From Oscillospiraceae bacterium (GTDB lineage Bacteria; Bacillota; Clostridia; Oscillospirales; Oscillospiraceae), in the NCBI GenBank assembly GCA_015068065.1, contig SVLE01000015.1, positions 1 to 32,783 of the forward strand: a stretch of DNA of 32,783 nt, written 5' to 3'. Position 1 is the first letter of the stretch. Each line of letters begins with the position of its first letter. The translations under genes were made by a program, and so were the position numbers. The notes beneath the pieces were generated by a model that was given only the letters and a program-made list of their open reading frames with translations, made no database searches and was not told the origin of the DNA. This document shows positions 9,384 to 16,449 of this stretch, piece after piece.

Positions 9384-10097
9384 TCAGCCCACCACAGTGC
9401 CGATCTTCTCACCCATGACCACACGCAGAATATTCTCGGGGTCCTTCAGGGCAAACAGCAGCACTGGGATCTTGTTGTCCATGGACAGGGATGTGGCAGT
9501 GGAGTCCATCACCTGCAGGTGCTGCGCCAACACCTCGTCATAGCTGATGGTGTCATACTTGACGGCATTGGGATCCTTCTTGGGGTCGGCGCTGTATACG
9601 CCGTCAATGTTCTTGGCCAGCAGGATCACATCCGCATCGATCTCCGCAGCACGCAGCACAGCGGCAGTATCCGTGGAGAAGAAAGGATTGCCCGTACCGC
9701 AGCCAAAGATGACCACGCGGCCCTTCTCCAGATGACGAATAGCACGCTGACGGATATAGGGCTCGGCAACAGACTTCATTTCGATGGCAGTCTGAACGCG
9801 AACCTCCACGCCCTTCTGCTCCAGCACATCGGCCACAGCAAGAGCATTGATGGAGGTAGCCAGCATGCCCATATGATCGGCACGAACACGGACCATACGG
9901 TCACCGCCATCCTTCAGTCCGCGCCAGAAGTTTCCGCCGCCGACCACGATGCCCACCTGTACTCCAAGCTCCACACAGCGCTTGATCACATCGCAGACCT
10001 CACCGATCACATTAAAATCCAGACCGCGGGAGGCCTCTCCGGCCAACGCTTCTCCACTGATTTTCAGCAGTACGCGTTTATAACGAGGTTCGCTCAT
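9384..10097 (-). CDS. pyrH: UMP kinase
   Basis: Hexameric UMP kinase of the amino-acid-kinase fold, producing UDP for pyrimidine nucleotide supply. The 237-residue protein begins [18 protein letters not shown] and contains the glycine-rich [20 protein letters not shown], and [16 protein letters not shown]. The frame extends upstream to 10136, but AAGGGG lies 10 bases before ATG 10097 and the protein then has the typical length. It is separated from tsf by a clear terminator, so it probably has its own promoter in the 10098-10214 gap and forms a pyrH-frr unit. Confidence 0.97.
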   Translation of the reverse strand: MSEPRYKRVLLKISGEALAGEASRGLDFNVIGEVCDVIKRCVELGVQVGIVVGGGNFWRGLKDGGDRMVRVRADHMGMLATSINALAVADVLEQKGVEVRVQTAIEMKSVAEPYIRQRAIRHLEKGRVVIFGCGTGNPFFSTDTAAVLRAAEIDADVILLAKNIDGVYSADPKKDPNAVKYDTISYDEVLAQHLQVMDSTATSLSMDNKIPVLLFALKDPENILRVVMGEKIGTVVG

Positions 10098-10150
10098 TGA
10101 AAACATCCCCTTCTTCATCCGACCATAAGTCGGCACTTTTTCTTTTACTT

Positions 10151-10179
10151 ATTTTAATATAAAAATCGTCGTTTGCATA
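10151..10179 (-). promoter_or_regulatory. weak candidate sigma-A promoter for pyrH-frr
   Basis: In the AT-rich stretch between the tsf terminator and pyrH, TAAAAT (minus strand, 10151-10156) is preceded 17 bases upstream by TATGCA (10174-10179). The -10 is good but the -35 is poor (3 of 6). A small hairpin, CCGAC-TTATG-GTCGG, sits just upstream of the pyrH ribosome site. Some promoter is expected here because the upstream operon is terminated, but this exact placement is tentative. Confidence 0.3.
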
Positions 10180-10214
10180 GAGGGGAACGGCAAAAAGTTT
10201 ATAATTCCTGCTGT

Positions 10215-10253
10215 AAAAAATTCCGGTCAGTCCACAGCGGACTGACCGGAATT
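10215..10253 (-). terminator. intrinsic terminator of rpsB-tsf
   Basis: A perfect 15-bp stem (10219-10233 with 10239-10253) with a 5-base loop starts 18 bases after the tsf stop. On the minus strand it is followed directly by a run of six T residues. This is a textbook intrinsic terminator separating rpsB-tsf from pyrH-frr. Confidence 0.93.
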
Positions 10254-10271
10254 ATGTTTGTAAATTTGATC

Positions 10272-11183
10272 TTACTTGATCATGGAAGCGACCTCGGCAG
10301 CGAAGTCGTCAGCCTTCTTCTCGATGCCCTCGCCCTTCTCGAAACGCACAGCGTCAACGAAGGTGATGGTGCCGCCCAGAGCCTTGGCAGCGGAAGCGAT
10401 ATACTTCTCGACGGTGAACTCGCCGTCCTTGACGAAGTCCTGCTGCAGCAGGCAGTTCTCGGCATAGAACTTGTTCAGCTTGCCCTCAACGATCTTGACC
10501 TTGACCTGCTCAGGCTTGTTGGCCATCTTGGGATCGTTGTCCATCTGGGCCAGCATGATCTTCTTCTCCTCGTCCAGAACCTCCTGAGTGACCTGGCTCT
10601 TGTCCCAGAAACGGGGGTTCAGAGCAGCGATCTGCATGGCAGCGTCCTTGCCGATCTCGGTGGCGTCAATGCCGCCCTCGACCTTCAGGTTGACCAGCAC
10701 GCCGATCTTGCCGCCGGCATGGATGTAGGGAACGGAAGTGTTCTCGGCGAAGAAGTGGAAACGGCGAACCTTGATGTTCTCGCCGATGACCAGAACCATC
10801 TCCTGCTGCTGCTCGGTGACGGTCTTGTCGGTGTCGGCGTACTTGCACTCCATCAGAGCCTCCAGAGAAGCGGGCTTGTTGGCAGCCACAGTGGCGGCAA
10901 CACCCTTGACGAAGTCGATGAACTTGTCGTTCTTGGCAACGAAGTCGGTCTCGGCGTTGACCTCGACCACAACGCCCATGCCGTCCACGACGGCGGCGTA
11001 AGCCATACCCTCGGCAGCAATGCGGCCGGCCTTCTTGGCAGAAGCGGCCAGACCCTTCTCACGCAGGATCTCGATAGCCTTGTCGATGTTGCCCTCAGCC
11101 TCGGTCAGGGCCTTCTTGCAGTCCATCATGCCCACGCCGGTCATCTCGCGCAGGTTCTGTACGTCCTTAGCAGTAATAGCCAT
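10272..11183 (-). CDS. tsf: translation elongation factor Ts
   Basis: EF-Ts is the guanine-nucleotide exchange factor for EF-Tu. The 303-residue protein shows the N-terminal UBA-like domain ending in LREMTGVGMMDCKKALTEA and the conserved TDFVAKN motif at about residue 80, followed by the two dimerisation/exchange subdomains. Length is normal. ATG 11183 has GGAGGT 8 bases upstream. Codon use is strongly biased toward C/G-ending codons, as in rpsB and as expected for a highly expressed gene. It follows rpsB by 89 bases containing a GC-rich hairpin. Confidence 0.97.
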   Translation of the reverse strand: MAITAKDVQNLREMTGVGMMDCKKALTEAEGNIDKAIEILREKGLAASAKKAGRIAAEGMAYAAVVDGMGVVVEVNAETDFVAKNDKFIDFVKGVAATVAANKPASLEALMECKYADTDKTVTEQQQEMVLVIGENIKVRRFHFFAENTSVPYIHAGGKIGVLVNLKVEGGIDATEIGKDAAMQIAALNPRFWDKSQVTQEVLDEEKKIMLAQMDNDPKMANKPEQVKVKIVEGKLNKFYAENCLLQQDFVKDGEFTVEKYIASAAKALGGTITFVDAVRFEKGEGIEKKADDFAAEVASMIK

Positions 11184-11223
11184 AGTAATTTACCTCCAAT
11201 AAAATCATTTGTTAAAACAAGGA

Positions 11224-11249
11224 AGCGCCCGCCCAAACCGGCGGGCGCT
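11224..11249 (-). terminator. GC-rich hairpin between rpsB and tsf, possible partial terminator
   Basis: A 10-bp stem (11224-11233 with 11240-11249) with a 6-base loop follows the rpsB stop by 23 bases. On the minus strand the tail is T-rich but broken (TTCCTTGTTTT). It may reduce read-through into tsf or stabilise the 3' end of rpsB mRNA. tsf itself shows no clear separate promoter. Confidence 0.5.
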
Positions 11250-11272
11250 CCTAAGAGTCCGAATGTTCCGAA

Positions 11273-11998
11273 TTACTCGGCAGCAGCCTCAGCCTCGGCG
11301 GCGGGGGCGCTGTCCTGGCCCTGCTTGCCTTCCTGGATGGCGTTGGCCATGACACTGGCGATCAGCTTGATGGCGCGGATGGCGTCATCGTTGCCGGGGA
11401 TCACATAGTCGATCTCGTCGGGATCACAGTTGGTGTCCACGATAGCCACGATGGGGATGTTCAGCTTGCGGGCCTCGTTGATGGCGTTGCGCTCCTTGCG
11501 GGGGTCAACGACGAACAGAGCACCGGGCAGCTTGCGCATCTCGGTCACGCCGCCCAGATACTTCTCCAGCTTGGCGATCTCACCCATGTGCTTGATAACT
11601 TCCTTCTTGGGCAGCATGTCGAAGGTGCCGTCCTCCTGCATCTTCTTCAGCTGGTTCAGACGGTCCACGCGGCCACGCATGGTCTTGAAGTTGGTGAGCA
11701 TACCGCCCAGCCAGCGGGCATTCACCCAGTACATGCCAACGCGCTCAGCCTCTTCCTTGATGGCGTCCTGAGCCTGCTTCTTGGTGCCGACGAACAGGAT
11801 GCTCTCACCCTTCTCGCCCAGCTCACGGACAAAGCTATAGGCCTCTTCCAGCTTCTTCACCGTCTTCTGCAGGTCAATGATATAGATACCATTGCGCTCG
11901 GTGTAGATGTAGGTGGCCATCTTGGGGTTCCAGCGACGGGTCTGGTGGCCGAAGTGAACGCCGGCCTCCAGCAGCTGCTTCATAGATACGACTGCCAT
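11273..11998 (-). CDS. rpsB: 30S ribosomal protein S2
   Basis: S2 binds the back of the 30S subunit and is assembled late. The 241-residue protein contains the family hallmarks [20 protein letters not shown] at the N-terminus, [23 protein letters not shown] and [14 protein letters not shown]. It ends in an alanine/glutamate-rich tail. ATG 11998 has AGGAGG 11 bases upstream. It is first in an rpsB-tsf operon with a strong promoter and a structured leader. Confidence 0.98.
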   Translation of the reverse strand: MAVVSMKQLLEAGVHFGHQTRRWNPKMATYIYTERNGIYIIDLQKTVKKLEEAYSFVRELGEKGESILFVGTKKQAQDAIKEEAERVGMYWVNARWLGGMLTNFKTMRGRVDRLNQLKKMQEDGTFDMLPKKEVIKHMGEIAKLEKYLGGVTEMRKLPGALFVVDPRKERNAINEARKLNIPIVAIVDTNCDPDEIDYVIPGNDDAIRAIKLIASVMANAIQEGKQGQDSAPAAEAEAAAE

Positions 11999-12033
11999 AG
12001 TTTTTGTTTCCTCCTAAAATGTTTTTTTACCTC

Positions 12034-12095
12034 TGGAATGTTCATCTCCCCTGCCAACCCGACTTGTCGGGCAACCGGCAGAAAATCCCATTCCA
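12034..12095 (-). ncRNA. structured 5' leader of rpsB, candidate S2 autoregulatory element
   Basis: The untranslated leader between the promoter and rpsB can fold into stacked helices. The outer one pairs 12034-12040 with 12089-12095 (7 bp). A middle helix pairs 12051-12055 with 12077-12081 (5 bp). An apical hairpin pairs 12058-12062 with 12067-12071 (5 bp) around a 4-base loop. Internal loops separate them, and the whole lies about 22 bases upstream of the ribosome site. Ribosomal protein operons commonly have leaders that bind their own product, so S2 binding is a reasonable inference. I do not recognise it as a specific catalogued family. There is no terminator-like T-run, so control would act on translation. 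Confidence 0.5.
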
Positions 12096-12111
12096 TGCGT
12101 AATGCTCTGGT

Positions 12112-12140
12112 ATTTTAGCATAGTTGTTTCCCTATTGCAA
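12112..12140 (-). promoter_or_regulatory. sigma-A promoter of rpsB-tsf
   Basis: On the minus strand TTGCAA (12135-12140) and TAAAAT (12112-12117) are separated by exactly 17 bases. The base triplet before the -10 gives an extended TGC-TAAAAT. Transcription would begin near 12105, giving a leader of about 105 bases. The preceding 30 bases hold only an AT-rich 8-bp repeat around the stop of the upstream gene. Confidence 0.85.
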
Positions 12141-12171
12141 GCCTTTTTCGCAAAGAAAAACAACTTTTTTC

Positions 12172-12840
12172 TTATCGGAAGGCCTTGCCTTCGCAATCCA
12201 GCGCCTCACGGCGGTGGAAAGACACGAAACCGGGCTCAAATTGGGGATATTCCTCGCAGAAGGCTGCCCGAATCAGCTCAGGGTTCAGGCCGGGATTCTG
12301 AGCAGCCAGCACCACATCGGCCACAAGCGTATCCCTTCTCCCCTCCACGCTCCAGCTTTTGATCAGGGGGATGAGGTCCACCTCGGTAAATCCCGTTTTG
12401 GCCTTTTTGGATTTTTTGCGCACCACAACACTGTCGCGGCCCAGCAATTCCTTCAGCGCAGTCTCCGCCCCGGCGGGCACGCCCGTCTCATAATCAAAGG
12501 TGATGATGTAATTCAAATGAGTCAGTGCCTTGATAGGCTTTTCCGCCTTGTAGCAGGAATGGATGGTGATCCCCTCGGGCAGTGCAGCGTTCATCCGGGC
12601 GGGCACATCCTCCTCCCCCACACCATCCAGCAGGCCGAACTCCAACAGCTCACACTGGCTGGAATAGCCTACGGACAGGGGCAGAGCGATGGAAACAAAG
12701 GCATGGGGATTAAATCCCTCGGTGTGCTTGATGGGTATCCCGGCCCGGAAAAAGGCACGCTGAAAGGTGCGCATCAGATCCAGATGGGAAATATAGCGGG
12801 CACGGCCCGTTTTGGAAAAGAGCAGGCGATGGTCAGCCAT
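12172..12840 (-). CDS. TIGR03936-type radical SAM-linked protein (DUF2344)
   Basis: A 222-residue protein of the DUF2344 family, found almost always next to, or fused with, a TIGR03960-type radical SAM protein; its biochemical role is unknown. Landmarks are LLFSKTGRARYISHLDLMRTF, AGIPIKHTEGFNPHA and the IALPLSVGYSS segment near residue 60. The open frame extends to 12939, but ATG 12840 is preceded by GGGAGG at 8 bases and gives the typical N-terminus MADHRLLFSK. The start overlaps the end of the radical SAM gene by 8 bases (ATGGCTGA), pointing to coupled translation and a joint function. Family members resemble tRNA-modifying or RNA-associated proteins only by context, so I leave the function open. 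Confidence 0.9.
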   Translation of the reverse strand: MADHRLLFSKTGRARYISHLDLMRTFQRAFFRAGIPIKHTEGFNPHAFVSIALPLSVGYSSQCELLEFGLLDGVGEEDVPARMNAALPEGITIHSCYKAEKPIKALTHLNYIITFDYETGVPAGAETALKELLGRDSVVVRKKSKKAKTGFTEVDLIPLIKSWSVEGRRDTLVADVVLAAQNPGLNPELIRAAFCEEYPQFEPGFVSFHRREALDCEGKAFR

Positions 12841-14671
12841 TGCACACACCTCCCTCAAGGAACTTGTTTGCACCACAGCCGGAGCAGCGGGTGCGGCAAT
12901 CGGGCGTGGTGGTGGACTGATAGCACAACTCACGCTCACGCCACAAAAAATCCCGACTCACGCCAACACTGGGCACGGACCAGGGGAACACCTCGTCCTT
13001 TTCCCGCACCCGGTGGGCATAGAAATCGCCGTCCAGACCACAGGCGGACAGGGCGTCCATCCAGCGCTGGAAATCGAAATACTCACTCCAGGAATCAAAC
13101 TTGGCCCCATGCTCCCAGGCCCACTCCAGCACGTCGGCCAACCGCCGGTCGCCCCGGGAGAAAATGGCTTCCATGTAGCTGGTCTGAGGATCGTGCCAGT
13201 TGTACGTGATGGACTTGTCCCGTTTCAGGGCATCGCGCAGCAGATTGACCCGGCGCTGATACTCCTCCACAGGGATCTGAGCCTCCCACTGGAAAGCGGT
13301 GTGAGGCTTGGGAACAAACCACGAAGTTGACACAGTAATGCGTACACCGCGTGCCTTGTTGGGCGCACACTCCTTCCACGCAAAGTAGACCTTGCGGGCA
13401 AGGTCAGCGATACCCAGCACATCCTCGTCCGTCTCCGTGGGAAGGCCAAGCATAAAATAGAGCTTTACGCCGTTCCAGCCACCGGAGAAGGCGGTACGCA
13501 CGGACTGGATGAGGTCTTCCTCACGCAGGTTTTTGTTGATTGCATCACGAAGGCGCTGGGTACCCGCCTCGGGGGCAAAGGTCAAACCGCCCTTGCGTAC
13601 ATGCTGCAGACGCTCCATGAGATTCATAGAGAAGGTGTCCGCTCGCATGGAGGGCAGAGACAGGCTGATATTGCGCGGCTCACAGAACTCAAGCAGATCG
13701 TCGCACAGATCCACCAGACCGGGATAGTCGGTGGAGGACAGACTGGACAGGGTGATCTCCTGATAGCCGGAGTCAAGACAGGCCTCTCGTCCCAGCTCGC
13801 CCAGCTTTTTCGCATCACGGCAGCGGACAGGGCGGTAAGCATAGCCCGCCTGACAGAAGCGGCAACCCCGGATACAGCCCCGAAACAGCTCCAGCATGAC
13901 CCGGTCATGGACGATTTCGGTAGAGGGAATGATGGTTTTGGCAGGGAAATAGGACTTGGTCATATCTTCCACGATGCGCTTGGTCACAGTGGCAGGCGCG
14001 CCGTCTGCGGGCGTAATGGCAGCAACGGTGCCATCTTCATTGTAAGTCACATCATAGAGAGAGGGCACATAGATACCGGGAATCTTGGCCGCCTCACGCA
14101 GCAGTTCCTCCTTGGACCATTCCTCATCCCGGGCTTTTTTATAAAGCTCGATGTACTCCAGTGTGACTTCTTCTCCCTCACCAAGTACGAAGAAGTCCAC
14201 AAAGGGTGCAAGAGGCTCCGGATTATAGCAGCAGGTGCCGCCCGCGACTACGAGAGGGGCAAGTTCCCTTCGGTCAGTCGCGCGCAGAGGCAGTCCGGCC
14301 AGATCCAGCATATTGAGCACATTGGTATAGGCCATCTCGTATCCCAGAGAAAACCCGATAATATCAAAGTCGGCAATGGGGTCTCCGCTCTCAAGGCCAT
14401 AGAGCAGAATGCCCTCTTTGCGCATCTCCTCCTCCATGTCACCCCAGGGAGCGTATACGCGCTCGCACCACAGCCCCTCCTGTTCGTTCATCAGACCATA
14501 CAGGATGCGGCATCCCAGATTGGACATGCCGATCTCATAGGTATCGGGAAAGCACAGGGCATATCGGGTGTCTACCTTGCTGCGTTCTTTTACCACAGCG
14601 TTATACTCTCCGCCCGTATAGCGTGCAGGTTTTTGCACCTTGGGCAGGATCCGTTCCAGCATTCGATTCAT
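12833..14671 (-). CDS. TIGR03960-type B12-binding-domain radical SAM protein
   Basis: A 612-residue radical SAM enzyme of unknown substrate. The N-terminal third (about 1-200) has the Rossmann-like layout of a B12-binding domain, with GMSNLGCRILYGLMN and the FIGFSLGYEM-type segment IIGFSLGYEMAYTNVL. The radical SAM core starts with CIRGCRFC near residue 265, the C-x3-C-x2-C cluster ligands. EAGTQRLRDAINK and a C-terminal cysteine-containing stretch (CRTRCSGCGANKF) follow. ATG 14671 has GAGG 12 bases upstream. In many clostridia this pair precedes RNase G and rplU; here it precedes rpsB. Family assignment is from recognised motifs; the reaction is not known. Confidence 0.92.
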   Translation of the reverse strand: MNRMLERILPKVQKPARYTGGEYNAVVKERSKVDTRYALCFPDTYEIGMSNLGCRILYGLMNEQEGLWCERVYAPWGDMEEEMRKEGILLYGLESGDPIADFDIIGFSLGYEMAYTNVLNMLDLAGLPLRATDRRELAPLVVAGGTCCYNPEPLAPFVDFFVLGEGEEVTLEYIELYKKARDEEWSKEELLREAAKIPGIYVPSLYDVTYNEDGTVAAITPADGAPATVTKRIVEDMTKSYFPAKTIIPSTEIVHDRVMLELFRGCIRGCRFCQAGYAYRPVRCRDAKKLGELGREACLDSGYQEITLSSLSSTDYPGLVDLCDDLLEFCEPRNISLSLPSMRADTFSMNLMERLQHVRKGGLTFAPEAGTQRLRDAINKNLREEDLIQSVRTAFSGGWNGVKLYFMLGLPTETDEDVLGIADLARKVYFAWKECAPNKARGVRITVSTSWFVPKPHTAFQWEAQIPVEEYQRRVNLLRDALKRDKSITYNWHDPQTSYMEAIFSRGDRRLADVLEWAWEHGAKFDSWSEYFDFQRWMDALSACGLDGDFYAHRVREKDEVFPWSVPSVGVSRDFLWRERELCYQSTTTPDCRTRCSGCGANKFLEGGVCNG

Positions 14672-14705
14672 AGTGAATCACTTCCTCTCAAAGACAGACA
14701 CAATT

Positions 14706-14734
14706 ATTTTACTCGTTTCCTACACAAAAGACAA
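14706..14734 (-). promoter_or_regulatory. sigma-A promoter of the radical SAM pair
   Basis: On the minus strand TTGTCT (14729-14734) and TAAAAT (14706-14711) are 17 bases apart, 35 bases before the radical SAM start codon. It lies downstream of the spoIVA hairpin, so the vegetative pair is insulated from the sporulation unit. The rest of the 172-base gap contains nothing else I can name. Confidence 0.75.
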
Positions 14735-14780
14735 CCCTTTTCCCGACGGGTTTCGCAACGAAAATACTGCCAACAGCACA

Positions 14781-14810
14781 AGCGCGCCGCCGGAAAGCCG
14801 GCAGCGCGCT
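14781..14810 (-). terminator. GC-rich stem-loop downstream of spoIVA
   Basis: A 13-bp stem (14781-14793 with 14798-14810) with a 4-base loop begins 33 bases after the spoIVA stop. One position is a G-U wobble when transcribed from the minus strand but a C-A mismatch on the plus strand, which favours minus-strand use. The following T-tract is interrupted (TTGTGCTGTT), so efficiency is uncertain. Confidence 0.65.
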
Positions 14811-14843
14811 CGTTTCAATACATATTCTCCTAACGCGACATTT

Positions 14844-16322
14844 TTAAAGGATAATACAAATCAGTCCGCCCGAGCCCTCGTTGATGATCCGCTGCAGAGT
14901 CTCGCGCAGCTTGCCCCGGGCATCGTCCGGCATACGCTTGAGCTTGGTATTCAGGTCCTCCCCTACAAGCTCATGGAACGATTTTCCGAAGATGTTGGAC
15001 TGCCAGATTTTTGCCGTATCGCCCTCAAACTCCCGGAGCAGATAGTTGATCATCTCCTCGCTCTGTTTTTCGGTCCCTACAATGGGCGAAACCTCTGTCT
15101 GAATATCGGCGCGGATCATGTGGATGGACGGGGCGCTAGCCTTGAGCCGTACGCCGTAGCGCCCACCCTGACGGACGATCTCCGGCTCCTCCAGAACCAG
15201 TGTTTCGGGGGATGGCACCACGATGCCGTAGCCGGTCTCCTCCACCTCTTTCAGGGCCTGTGCAACCTTGTCATGTTCTGCTTTCACCTGCGCCAGCTGT
15301 GTCAGCAGGCAGATCAGATCCCCATCGTCCCCGATCCGGAACCCGGACTGCTGGGACAGGGTTTGATAAAACAGCGTTCTGGGAAGTTCAAGCCTTGCCT
15401 GTGCGATCCCCGTACCCAGATCGATTCCACAGACCTGTGCCCCGCTTACCTGCTCGCACCGGGCAATGGAATCCAAGGCGCTGTGTACATCACGAATCCG
15501 CCGCAGCTCCTGCGCCCCTTCCCGGATCGCGCCATAAAGCTCAGATTTGATGGGATGCTCCTGTTCCAGCGCATTTACCCATTCCGGCAGGAACAGGTCC
15601 AGTTCCTTGATGGGAAATTCATATAGTACGTCCCGGATGATATCCGCGATCTCTTCCCTGCCGATTTCCAGACAGTTGACCGCCACGCAGGTCACATCAT
15701 ACTGCGCTTCCAGCTCCGCCCGGACCGCCTGTGCCCGCTCAGACCTAGGATAAGCGGAGTTCAGCACCACAACAAAGGGCTTCCCCAATTCCTTCAGTTC
15801 GGTGATGACCCGTTCCTCTGCCTGTATGTAGTCCTCTCTGGGGATATCTGTAATGGTGCCGTCGGTGGTGATCACGATTCCAATAGTGGAGTGCTCTGCA
15901 ATCACCTTTCGCGTCCCCAGCTCAGCCGCCTCGGTCATGGGAATTTCGTGGGAAAACCACGGTGTGGTGACCATTCGGGGTTCCTCACCCTCAAACTGGC
16001 CTACCGCTCCATCCACCATATATCCAACACAGTCGATCAGCCGTACCTGAAAGGCCGCTCCGCCCTCCATACTGACCTCTACAGCATCCTCAGGTACAAA
16101 CTTGGGTTCTGCGGTCATGATGGTCCGCCCAGACCCGCTCTGGGGCAGCTCATCTCTGGCTCGTTCCCGGCGGTATACATTCTCAATGTTCGGAATGACC
16201 AGCGTCTCCATGAACCGTTTAATAAAGGTCGATTTGCCCGTGCGCACCGGCCCAACGACCCCGATGTAGATGTCGCCCTCGGTCCGAAGCGCGATATCCT
16301 CGTAGATTTTACGTTCTTCCAC
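14844..16322 (-). CDS. spoIVA: stage IV sporulation protein A (SpoIVA), spore coat basement ATPase
   Basis: SpoIVA polymerises, using ATP, on the outer forespore membrane to form the platform for the spore coat. The open frame runs to 16649, but GTG at 16322 with AAGGAGG 7 bases upstream gives 492 residues, the length of the B. subtilis protein, and a matching N-terminus (EDIALRTEGDIYIGVVG). The Walker A motif GPVRTGKST places the key lysine at residue 30. The Walker B aspartate is at residue 97 (LIDCVGY). The region near the sensor threonine reads TIMTAEPKFVP with Thr70. The C-terminus ends GGLICIIL, as in the family, the part that contacts SpoVM. It is transcribed from its own sigma-E-type promoter and lies downstream of sipL and spoVM. 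Confidence 0.97.
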   Translation of the reverse strand: MEERKIYEDIALRTEGDIYIGVVGPVRTGKSTFIKRFMETLVIPNIENVYRRERARDELPQSGSGRTIMTAEPKFVPEDAVEVSMEGGAAFQVRLIDCVGYMVDGAVGQFEGEEPRMVTTPWFSHEIPMTEAAELGTRKVIAEHSTIGIVITTDGTITDIPREDYIQAEERVITELKELGKPFVVVLNSAYPRSERAQAVRAELEAQYDVTCVAVNCLEIGREEIADIIRDVLYEFPIKELDLFLPEWVNALEQEHPIKSELYGAIREGAQELRRIRDVHSALDSIARCEQVSGAQVCGIDLGTGIAQARLELPRTLFYQTLSQQSGFRIGDDGDLICLLTQLAQVKAEHDKVAQALKEVEETGYGIVVPSPETLVLEEPEIVRQGGRYGVRLKASAPSIHMIRADIQTEVSPIVGTEKQSEEMINYLLREFEGDTAKIWQSNIFGKSFHELVGEDLNTKLKRMPDDARGKLRETLQRIINEGSGGLICIIL

Positions 16323-16363
16323 TTGAATTCCTCCTTCGGCCCGTGAGCCGCTGTTTTCCTTAC

Positions 16364-16392
16364 AGTGTATGGGGATAAGCTGTGGAATATGA
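16364..16392 (-). promoter_or_regulatory. sigma-E promoter of spoIVA
   Basis: The minus strand reads TCATATT (16386-16392), 14 bases, CATACACT (16364-16371). These match the mother-cell sigma-E consensus as I know it from B. subtilis (KMATATT and CATACANT) at every position with ideal spacing. Transcription would start near 16357, about 35 bases before the GTG. This fits the known sigma-E control of spoIVA. Confidence 0.9.
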
Positions 16393-16415
16393 CACCAGTC
16401 CCGGATGAAAAGACA

Positions 16416-16445
16416 GTGTGGGCCGCCCTTCCGGGCGGCCCACAC
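16416..16445 (-). terminator. intrinsic terminator between sipL and spoIVA
   Basis: A perfect 13-bp GC-rich stem (16416-16428 with 16433-16445) with a 4-base GGAA loop on the minus strand starts 4 bases after the sipL stop. It is followed by TGTCTTTTC. It should strongly limit read-through from sipL into spoIVA, so the two genes are separate transcription units despite being neighbours. Confidence 0.85.
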
Positions 16446-16449
16446 AAAT

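Noticed and set aside
10173-11408. Plus-strand open frame of 411 codons
   Set aside because: Antisense to tsf, extending over the rpsB-tsf gap into the end of rpsB. Its Leu/Val/Asp-rich sequence mirrors the biased codon use of the tsf gene.
12153-12173. AT-rich hairpin at the end of the DUF2344 gene as a terminator
   Set aside because: The 8-bp stem is almost all A-T pairs, overlaps the stop codon and has no GC core, so I do not call it a terminator.
12014-12196. 60-codon minus-strand frame over the rpsB leader
   Set aside because: It crosses the promoter and the structured leader and has no ribosome site or family resemblance.
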